A DNA stretch of 11,069 bases from Clostridiales bacterium (lineage in GTDB: Bacteria; Bacillota; Clostridia; Oscillospirales; Acutalibacteraceae): positions 1 through 11,069 of the forward strand of contig DXYG01000085.1 of assembly GCA_019415925.1 (NCBI GenBank). The letters run 5' to 3'. The position numbers and the translations under genes are program-made. Below are positions 6,486 to 11,069 of this stretch, piece by piece. Below the pieces are notes generated by a model. That model made no database searches and was not told the DNA's origin. It was given only the letters and a program-made list of their open reading frames with translations. How positions within the stretch are numbered: position 1 is the stretch's first letter; each line of letters begins with the position of its first letter.

Positions 6486-6887
6486 TTACCCTTTCTGAAA
6501 CCTGACTGCATCATCAAATTTATATTTTCCGCTGTTTCGTTTGACCTCATCAACACATATTTTTCTTAAATCTCTCAGCTGACCTTCGGTAATATCGTTA
6601 GTTGCCGCAACAACATGCATCAGCATAGCAAGTTCAACACCCTGCTTGAACAATACTCTTGAAATTCTGTCCTCGGTATCAAGTATCTTTGAACCGATTA
6701 CTGATTCAAGGGCAGGAGTCAGCACACGACTTACATTCTTTGAGTTTAGCCAAGCAATGTAAAACTCTATTGCGTTGGAAATGAATTCACTGCGTGATGT
6801 TGCGTTGGTTTGAGCTATGGCATTGTCGCAGGTATTAAGCAAATCCTGATTAATATACAGTCCTATTCTCTTTGATTCGTTGACCAT
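6486..6887 (-). CDS. Ribbon-helix-helix relaxosome accessory protein
   Basis: 133 residues. The N-terminus has the ribbon-helix-helix pattern: a strand RIGLYINQDLL (7-17), a first helix, then SRSEFISNAIEFYIAWL (31-47) as second helix. The C-terminal half is helical (AMLMHVVAATNDITEGQLRDLRKICVDEVKR) and may mediate oligomers or contact the relaxase. Proteins in this position bind the origin of transfer and help the relaxase nick; many also repress their own operon. I chose the ATG at 6887: AAAGG precedes it with 5-base spacing, and an upstream in-frame GTG at 6911 would place that SD within the coding region. Its stop is 3 bases before the relaxase start. No close named family recognised beyond the fold, so MobC-like is only by position. 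Confidence 0.75.
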   Translation of the reverse strand: MVNESKRIGLYINQDLLNTCDNAIAQTNATSRSEFISNAIEFYIAWLNSKNVSRVLTPALESVIGSKILDTEDRISRVLFKQGVELAMLMHVVAATNDITEGQLRDLRKICVDEVKRNSGKYKFDDAVRFQKG

Positions 6888-7010
6888 TTTCACCTTTCCT
6901 TTCGTTAACACTTCGGGTATTCAGAGAAAATCTCATCAAAACAGCAAAATCGGGCAGTTTGGAATACAAGCGGTAACACAATCCGAAAAAAGTAACACCT
7001 TTGAAAATCC

Positions 7011-7031
7011 CCGAACGGCGTTGCCGGTCGG
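7011..7031. repeat. Hairpin CCGAACGGC/GCCGGTCGG in the oriT block
   Basis: Arms of 9 bases with one mismatch and a GTT loop. It lies 9 bases upstream of the second hairpin and the predicted nick. Such stems in transfer origins can bind the accessory protein or end the transferred strand. Confidence 0.5.
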
Positions 7032-7039
7032 TGTGTTTC

Positions 7040-7078
7040 GGCGAATCCGTGCTTGCACGGAATACGCCTTTATCCTGC
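7040..7078 (+). other. Predicted nic region: hairpin followed by TATCCTGC
   Basis: TCCGTGC (7046-7052), loop TT, GCACGGA (7055-7061), extended by GGCG (7040-7043) with CGCC (7065-7068) around a small internal loop. After two bases comes TATCCTGC (7071-7078). The IncP/MOBP nick consensus is YATCCTG|Y, cut after the G, and it sits just 3' of an inverted repeat in RP4. By analogy the nick is between 7077 and 7078 on the written strand. The match and arrangement are direct observations; cleavage here is inferred. The relaxase being MobP-type agrees. Confidence 0.65.
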
Positions 7079-7224
7079 TTAAATACCTACCCTTGAAAAA
7101 CTGCCCGATTTGCCGAAACTTCGATTTTTCACACCTCGCCACAAACCGCCCTGTTTTGATTTTTCTTTGATTTCGGATACTTCCCGACTTCTCCTTTAAA
7201 AGCCGACACAGGGCGAATGTGGCG

Positions 7225-7243
7225 AGAATAACGCTGTTATTCT
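7225..7243. repeat. 8-bp hairpin over the end of the 132-residue gene
   Basis: AGAATAAC (7225-7232), loop GCT, GTTATTCT (7236-7243). It covers the TAA stop of the minus-strand gene (7237-7239). No T-run follows on either strand, so an intrinsic terminator is not supported. It may protect the mRNA 3' end or belong to the oriT block. Confidence 0.4.
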
Positions 7244-7635
7244 GACTTTATTGATTTGCCGTTTATTACTTCAAAATTGCACTCTGTATAGGACAGTCCG
7301 TACTCCTTGACTTCACGGTTCAGAATATCGAACATTGACTGTTCAATACTTCGAGGGGATAACCTGATTTCATCACTTAATGTATCATAGCAAATCCATT
7401 CTTCACTCTCGGGTGTGTCCTTTACAAGAATATCAAAGCCGAGGAGCATTTTATCGGGTGTGGGAAATACAACAGCGTTGATTTTTACACAGCCGACTGT
7501 GAGTGAAGCGCACAGAGTGTCGTGCTTGTCCTTTGGATTTTCGGAAAGTAATTTCTTGACTTCGTTTACAGACAAATACATTTTGAAAATATATTTATTA
7601 CCGAGTTGCTTTTTCAATTTCTTTCTCTCGTTCAT
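7237..7635 (-). CDS. Unrecognised 132-residue protein coupled to the cyclotransferase
   Basis: 132 residues, no signal peptide or membrane segment. A basic start (MNERKKLKKQLG) is followed by a predicted mix of strands and helices: YIFKMYLSVNEVKKLLSE, LCASLTVGCVKINAVVFPTP, MLLGFDILVKDTPESEEWICYDTLSDEIRL, and SMFDILNREVKEYGLSYTECNFEVING. The alternating hydrophobic pattern suggests a compact alpha/beta domain. Its ATG shares the 4-base ATGA with the stop of the gamma-glutamylcyclotransferase gene, which is strong evidence for coupled translation and a linked role. I do not recognise the family and no catalytic motif stands out; four scattered Cys are present (in CAS, GCV, ICY, ECN). It is the last gene before the oriT block. 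Confidence 0.75.
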   Translation of the reverse strand: MNERKKLKKQLGNKYIFKMYLSVNEVKKLLSENPKDKHDTLCASLTVGCVKINAVVFPTPDKMLLGFDILVKDTPESEEWICYDTLSDEIRLSPRSIEQSMFDILNREVKEYGLSYTECNFEVINGKSIKSE

Positions 7636-8156
7636 AAAGTCATACCACCCATTCCCATATTTTCATCTTCGTCAGGTGTATCAAACAAATTATTCTGTTC
7701 AAGGTTCTCGTAGAATTTCTCTGCGCTGTCATTCACGGCTTCGTTTAAAACCTTTAAATCAAAACCGCAGTCCTTATAACCTTGCGATACTGTATCGTAA
7801 TAGCTTGCACTGGGCAATCCGAAATCCTGCTTAAGATTCATAATGTAAACCATTGCAGTCAGTTCTGATCCGTTATTCAATTTCACAGGCAAGTCCTGTT
7901 TAAAGTAGTGAGAGGGATAGCCCTCGTAGCGGTCAAGCAGTTTTTCATCTCTCGGCTGAAGTTCCCACAATGCAACGGGAACAGACTTGCCGATGCAAGG
8001 TGCGATTGTTGCATAGGAACAGTGAGGCATTCCCTTGAACTGTAATTCATAATTTTCGACTATACCCTTTCCGACAAGCTTTGCTGTGGGGCAACGAAAT
8101 TTCATCTGTTCAAGATTGAGGTTACTGCCGTAGGCAATGTATAATTTCTTTTTCAT
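7632..8156 (-). CDS. Gamma-glutamylcyclotransferase-like (AIG2/GGCT fold) protein
   Basis: 174 residues. The diagnostic substrate-loop motif YIAYGSNL is at 6-13, and the catalytic-acid region LLDRYEGYP is at 73-81 with E78 as the expected general acid. VALWEL (61-66) and AMVYIMN are the strands that normally flank it. The fold removes gamma-glutamyl groups as 5-oxoproline from peptides or amines; the substrate here is unknown. After the domain there is a helical segment and an acidic, Met/Gly-rich tail (FDTPDEDENMGMGGMTL). The ATG at 8156 has SD GAAAGGG with 7-base spacing. It lies 13 bases after the amidoligase gene and overlaps the next gene by ATGA. Enzymes that make and remove gamma-type amide bonds side by side suggest one pathway. 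Confidence 0.9.
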   Translation of the reverse strand: MKKKLYIAYGSNLNLEQMKFRCPTAKLVGKGIVENYELQFKGMPHCSYATIAPCIGKSVPVALWELQPRDEKLLDRYEGYPSHYFKQDLPVKLNNGSELTAMVYIMNLKQDFGLPSASYYDTVSQGYKDCGFDLKVLNEAVNDSAEKFYENLEQNNLFDTPDEDENMGMGGMTL

Positions 8157-8169
8157 TTTAAAACCCTTT

Positions 8170-9195
8170 CTACATACTCATAACAAAACCCGAAGTATCT
8201 TCCTGCTCATCATTAGAAGCTGGATTGACTTCGGGTTCGTTGATATTTATATTTTCGTTTGTATTAATAATTTCGGTGGCTCGCTGTTGTGCAAGTCTTT
8301 CCTTTTGCTTTTCAGCCTGTGCAGGATCCTTCCACGCAATGTTGCCCTCAAGATTTTTCAGCAGATGATGACGAGCCGTTTTGAACTCTTCACCTATCAA
8401 ACCTAATCTCAAAAGCCAAGTTCTGAAAGTGTACTTTTCATTATCCGATACAGTTTTAGCGTGTCTTGCAGACTTCTGAATTAAAGCCTGATGACTGATT
8501 GCAAGGCACAGTTGAATTGCTGACTTTACCTCGCCTGCGTGTAAGGTGGAATTGAACATACGAAATTCAATCGTACCCTTGTAAAACACGCTGTGAAGAT
8601 TCAGTGCGTGGTAGCGTGTGTCATCATAGTGTCGGTAGCTGTAGTCCTCGCCGTCATACCACATTGACTTTATCTGCTCCATTGACATAGGAGGACGATT
8701 ATTGATTTCATCAAGAAAGCGTGTGTCCATCTTCTGACAGTAATGCTCCCTTGATACATTTACTTTCAAAGCCTTGTATAGCAAGTCCTCTTTCGCCGCC
8801 ATAATGTTTACGATATTTCGAAGCGTTTTAGGGGTATGCGGAGCAGCATTAATATGGCAATGCAAACCACAGCTTGAGTTGACTCTCGCTCCTGCACCAC
8901 GAAGCTTTCTCACTAACTCCTGTATGGTTTCAATGTCATCGTAATTACAAATCGGAGTGACAAATTCAACCGAGTACAGTGAGCTTGCATTCTGCCCTGA
9001 ACGGTTTTCACAACGGACGCTTGCGTCACGCATAATCTTCCACATCCTGCCGTCATAATCTCGAACAGAATACGCATCGTAGCAGCCGCCGACATGAGTT
9101 GCATCTGTATGAAAATAACCGGCAATCACTTTCGCCGCAGTACTGCGAGTGATGCCGGTCATCTCTATTTCTATGCCGAAATTTTGCGACCTCAA
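8170..9195 (-). CDS. Amidoligase-family enzyme (COOH-NH2 ligase fold)
   Basis: 341 residues. It shows the pattern of the amidoligase family (PF12224), related to glutamine synthetase: FGIEIEM (6-12; E9 and E11 expected to bind metal), WKIMRDAS (52-59), SVEFVTPI (75-82), GLHCHIN (110-116), and HALNLHSVFYKGTIEFRMFNSTLH (196-219), ending the catalytic core with IEFR. These enzymes are predicted to use ATP to join a carboxyl to an amine, forming an amide in a peptide, metabolite or protein tag; the substrates are not known for this group. After about 290 the sequence becomes a charged helix (DPAQAEKQKERLAQQRATE) and an acidic linker ending DTSGFVMSM. The start is TTG at 9195: SD GAGGA is 6-8 bases upstream, TTGA overlaps the previous stop, and the next Met (12) is inside the FGIEIEM motif. 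A 10-bp inverted repeat (8187-8196 with 8228-8237) lies in the tail codons. Confidence 0.88.
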   Translation of the reverse strand: MRSQNFGIEIEMTGITRSTAAKVIAGYFHTDATHVGGCYDAYSVRDYDGRMWKIMRDASVRCENRSGQNASSLYSVEFVTPICNYDDIETIQELVRKLRGAGARVNSSCGLHCHINAAPHTPKTLRNIVNIMAAKEDLLYKALKVNVSREHYCQKMDTRFLDEINNRPPMSMEQIKSMWYDGEDYSYRHYDDTRYHALNLHSVFYKGTIEFRMFNSTLHAGEVKSAIQLCLAISHQALIQKSARHAKTVSDNEKYTFRTWLLRLGLIGEEFKTARHHLLKNLEGNIAWKDPAQAEKQKERLAQQRATEIINTNENININEPEVNPASNDEQEDTSGFVMSM

Positions 9196-9422
9196 GTCTT
9201 TTCCTCACTTTCAATCTTTGGTTTTTTAGGCTTTGGTGGTTTCACCTGTGAACCTTTCATATCAATAAACTCTCTGACATTTGCAGGAACATATTTTGCA
9301 TACAAGCTGTCAACTGATTTTTCAAGTTCTTCCTTGAAATCCAAATCACGCTGTGACATATACAGCCTGATTGCATTCAGCTTTTCATCATCGTACATTA
9401 TGCTTACGTTTGTTTTCTTCAT
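9192..9422 (-). CDS. Small DUF6103-like protein
   Basis: 76 residues: MKKTNVSIMYDDEKLNAIRLYM, then a charged helix (FKEELEKSVDSLYAKYVPANVREFIDMKG) and a Pro/Lys tail (KPPKPKKPK). The wording strongly recalls DUF6103 proteins of Firmicutes mobile elements, from memory rather than a search. The first strand followed by helices resembles a ribbon-helix-helix or coiled DNA-binding scaffold, so an accessory or regulatory role is possible. The ATG at 9422 has SD GAGGTG (9429-9434) with 6-base spacing; an in-frame GTG at 9431 overlaps that SD and is rejected. Its stop overlaps the TTG start of the amidoligase gene by 4 bases. Confidence 0.75.
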   Translation of the reverse strand: MKKTNVSIMYDDEKLNAIRLYMSQRDLDFKEELEKSVDSLYAKYVPANVREFIDMKGSQVKPPKPKKPKIESEEKT

Positions 9423-9435
9423 TAAAATCACCTCG

Positions 9436-10476
9436 TCATTTCTTATTGCTTTGGTTTACATATTTGATATTGGGTATCTTCAGCCACTTCGTCCAACCTC
9501 GACCGTTAAGCTCTGTTTTGACAACTCCGTAGGCTGTGCCTTGTGCTTCGATGACTTCTCCGTTGCCGATATACACTCCGATGTGTCCGTCCATCCAGAC
9601 CGCAAGTCCGGGTGTATCGGGCATAGTTGAAATCGCTCCGCTTTCGGTGACACTGCTCCAAATGGAATTTGCTCCGCAGTCTGTAAAACCGTTTGAGCCT
9701 GCAATGATTTCTCCGCTGTCAGCGTTGTACCAAGCATAGGATTTTATCAAGCCTATGCAGTCGCATACTCGCTTGCCGAGCCACTTCTCGCCGACCTGTC
9801 GCATTTCACCGCCTGCCTCGTTGTTGCCGGGGAACAGACTTGCCTGTTGGTCGAGATATTGCTTTGTGCAGACCTGACCGTAACCGCCGTAAACATAACC
9901 CCAGCCGTTTTTGTATGCGTTCTCGCACCATTTGACAAGGTCGAGATTATTTTTAGTTGTCTTGTCTGTAAACCCTGCGGTGCTGATTTCCGCACCCTTG
10001 ATTGACTGCATCATCCTCTGAAACTCGTCATATTTTATCTCCATTCCGAATTTCTTATTGACGGCATTTATCAAATCCTCATCAGACTGATTCTTCTTGA
10101 AACAAGAAACGAAGTTTTTCACAAAATCATTTTCCTTGGATTTGTCAGACAAAGAAAACAGATAGATAACCTCCGCCTGCGTGTTATAGTCGGACAGTTT
10201 CTTGCTTTTGAGTTGATTTTCAACCTTTGTCATCGTGTCGTTGATAAGCTGTAGATTTTCCATCTGCTCGGCTGAGATGTTTTCCTGTATGGACTGATTC
10301 AGCTTGTCGGTGTCAAGATCCATACTGCCGTTGAAAACAGACACCACAGCAATAATCGGCATAACCACAATTATGATTATGCCGATTATTATACCGCCTA
10401 TTGTTTTTATGACCTTTTTATCCGTGAGCAGAGAAACTGCTATTTTCTTCAGTGCCGCACCTATGGTTGCACTCAC
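9436..10476 (-). CDS. Membrane-anchored NlpC/P60 peptidoglycan hydrolase of the transfer apparatus
   Basis: 346 residues. The N-terminus has one transmembrane segment (about 25-48, very rich in Ile), so the rest faces outside. A helical middle region (about 50-180) follows, then an NlpC/P60 domain: WGYVYGGYG (about 192-200), the catalytic Cys in RVCDCIGLIK (C240), the His in WMDGHIGVYIGNG (H298) and EAQG (about 310-313) as third site. The family cuts stem peptides of peptidoglycan; in Gram-positive conjugation such proteins clear the wall for the channel. The start is the GTG at 10476 because SD GAGGTG (10482-10487) precedes it by 5 bases; the frame runs open to 10563 but that stretch is AT-rich spacer. 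The gene begins the visible backbone transcript, and a plus-strand gene diverges from it. Confidence 0.88.
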   Translation of the reverse strand: MSATIGAALKKIAVSLLTDKKVIKTIGGIIIGIIIIVVMPIIAVVSVFNGSMDLDTDKLNQSIQENISAEQMENLQLINDTMTKVENQLKSKKLSDYNTQAEVIYLFSLSDKSKENDFVKNFVSCFKKNQSDEDLINAVNKKFGMEIKYDEFQRMMQSIKGAEISTAGFTDKTTKNNLDLVKWCENAYKNGWGYVYGGYGQVCTKQYLDQQASLFPGNNEAGGEMRQVGEKWLGKRVCDCIGLIKSYAWYNADSGEIIAGSNGFTDCGANSIWSSVTESGAISTMPDTPGLAVWMDGHIGVYIGNGEVIEAQGTAYGVVKTELNGRGWTKWLKIPNIKYVNQSNKK

Positions 10477-10492
10477 AAAATCACCTCTTAAA

Positions 10493-10510
10493 TAAATATT
10501 TAAATATTTA
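10493..10510. repeat. 18-bp AT palindrome in the divergent spacer
   Basis: TAAATATTTAAATATTTA is a perfect palindrome built from two ATATTT-type units. It lies between the SD of the hydrolase gene and the plus-strand promoter. In AT-rich DNA this can arise by chance, but the position fits an operator or a bending or melting element for the backbone promoter. Confidence 0.35.
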
Positions 10511-10517
10511 AAAAACA

Positions 10518-10547
10518 TTGCAATAACCATATCTCTTATGATATGAT
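10518..10547 (+). promoter_or_regulatory. Promoter for the right-edge gene
   Basis: TTGCAA (10518-10523) and TATGAT (10542-10547) with 18-base spacing, about 28 bases before the ATG at 10576. TTGCAA is its own reverse complement, so the same box could serve a minus-strand promoter for the hydrolase gene, with AATATT 17 bases away as a weak -10; that second use is tentative. Confidence 0.45.
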
Positions 10548-10575
10548 ATAAATAATTAAACATTAGGAGAATAAT

Positions 10576-11069
10576 ATGGCAAAAATTATTAATTACAATA
10601 AGGATGAAACTTTGGCAACAGGCTTTGTGAAGCCTAAAGTTACAGCTCTTTTTTTTGATAAAATATGGATTCCAAACTCCTTATTAGATTATTGTTATGA
10701 ATATTATAGTATTCCTGAAGAAGTTTTGGTATTAGAAAGAAAAGAGAATTTTATTCGTAGTCCTAAATTAAAAGATTTTGGAACACTTTATAAAATTGCA
10801 AGCACAGAAAATATAGCAAAAAGGACTTCAATTGGAGACTTGTATAAAATCGCAATGTTGTCCAATACCCCAATTAAAGATAATATTTTTAAGTACTCTT
10901 CTAATAGAAATTCTGTTATATTAGAAAGTTCAGAAAATTTCAATCGATATAATGGTGTACATATTTCCCCTGTCTTTCATGATTTAACTGAATTTGAGAA
11001 AGAAATTCAGTTGTTAAACTATAGAAACCTTACTAAATCGAAGTCACTGAAATATAACTGTCTCTTATA
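10576..11069 (+). CDS. Unrecognised gene, 3' end outside the window
   Basis: The frame is open from ATG 10576 to the window edge (164 residues and a partial codon), so it is partial at its C-terminus. SD AGGAGA (10565-10570) is 5 bases upstream. The protein starts MAKIINYNKDETLATGFVKP, then VTALFFDKIWIPNSLLDYCYEYY; a LYKIA motif is repeated (about residues 72-76 and 93-97). It has no signal peptide or membrane segment and is rich in Lys, Asn, Ile and Tyr. Base composition is clearly more AT-rich than the backbone, like the other plus-strand units, suggesting acquired cargo. I do not recognise the family. The length already exceeds that of a small antitoxin or regulator. A defence or accessory function would be a guess. 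Confidence 0.8.
   Translation, partial: MAKIINYNKDETLATGFVKPKVTALFFDKIWIPNSLLDYCYEYYSIPEEVLVLERKENFIRSPKLKDFGTLYKIASTENIAKRTSIGDLYKIAMLSNTPIKDNIFKYSSNRNSVILESSENFNRYNGVHISPVFHDLTEFEKEIQLLNYRNLTKSKSLKYNCLL

Larger units (their letters stand above)
6888..7236. other. Non-coding block with probable origin of transfer
   Basis: 349 bases without a gene between the 132-residue protein and the ribbon-helix-helix gene. Contents: nested inverted repeats AAATCGGGCAGTTT (6947-6960) with its exact complement at 7098-7111 (14 bp), and ATCAAAACAG (6935-6944) with CTGTTTTGAT (7151-7160, 10 bp); direct repeats GTAACAC at 6973 and 6992 (19-base period, with a third TAACAC at 6906); a hairpin at 7011-7031; a hairpin plus nick-like octamer at 7040-7078; and an imperfect pair 7135-7154 with 7208-7226. 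Short reading frames here lack starts and homologous sense and are not genes. Placement directly before the relaxosome genes supports an oriT. Confidence 0.7.

Noticed and set aside
6880..7170. Open frames on both strands across the oriT block
   Set aside because: No suitable start sites with SD, and the sequence is dominated by repeats and hairpins expected of an origin.
7225..7243. Intrinsic terminator after the 132-residue gene
   Set aside because: The hairpin is real but neither strand has a following T-run.
8187..8237. 10-bp inverted repeat AACCCGAAGT/ACTTCGGGTT near the amidoligase stop as a terminator
   Set aside because: The loop is 31 bases and no T-run follows on the coding strand; noted only within the gene entry.
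10477..10563. 29-residue upstream extension of the NlpC/P60 protein
   Set aside because: AT-rich spacer; a strong SD lies inside it, pointing to the GTG at 10476.
1..11069. CRISPR arrays, tRNA or rRNA genes, insertion sequences and element attachment sites
   Set aside because: No regular repeat-spacer pattern, no tRNA-like cloverleaf with the usual conserved bases, no transposase or integrase, and no paired end repeats were found by eye.

Overview
The window looks like part of an integrative and conjugative (or large mobilizable) element of a low-GC Gram-positive bacterium, most likely a gut clostridial lineage. The evidence is strong purine-rich Shine-Dalgarno (SD) sites before nearly every gene, and a set of minus-strand genes typical of Firmicutes conjugative elements: a VirD4-type coupling protein, a DUF3991/Toprim protein, a MobP3-like relaxase, a ribbon-helix-helix accessory protein and an NlpC/P60 wall hydrolase. 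No integrase, element end, VirB4/VirB6 gene or plasmid replication gene is visible. The species cannot be fixed from the sequence.

Layout. The element backbone runs on the minus strand from about 10476 down to 1239. In order of transcription it holds: membrane-anchored NlpC/P60 hydrolase (10476-9436), small DUF6103-like protein (9422-9192), amidoligase-family enzyme (9195-8170), gamma-glutamylcyclotransferase-like protein (8156-7632), an unrecognised 132-residue protein (7635-7237), a non-coding block (7236-6888) that I read as the origin of transfer, ribbon-helix-helix protein (6887-6486), relaxase (6482-5058), DUF3991/Toprim protein (4334-3414), VirD4 (3432-1504) and a small helix-turn-helix protein (1511-1239). 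Many neighbours overlap by a few bases, which suggests translational coupling. Three AT-richer plus-strand units interrupt or flank the backbone and look like cargo: a PadR regulator / HAAS membrane protein / secreted protein operon (25-1244), a P-loop kinase-like gene (4549-5046) lodged between relaxase and primase-like genes, and an unrecognised gene that runs off the right edge (10576-11069).

How it fits together. The block at 6888-7236 has nested inverted repeats, two compact hairpins and the octamer TATCCTGC just after the second hairpin. This is the layout of IncP/MOBP-type origins, so the relaxase and its ribbon-helix-helix partner probably act there. VirD4 would hand the relaxase-DNA complex to the transfer channel, and the NlpC/P60 protein would open the wall. 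If the nick lies in the written strand as predicted, the strand carrying the 132-residue protein, cyclotransferase and amidoligase genes enters the recipient first and the relaxase gene last.

The most interesting part is the tightly packed amidoligase / gamma-glutamylcyclotransferase / unknown-protein module inside a conjugation operon, a possible amide-bond-forming and amide-clearing pathway. Second is the placement of strong plus-strand hairpin-plus-T-run terminators inside minus-strand backbone genes (1364-1401 in the helix-turn-helix gene, 5256-5299 in the relaxase gene), each downstream of a convergent cargo unit.
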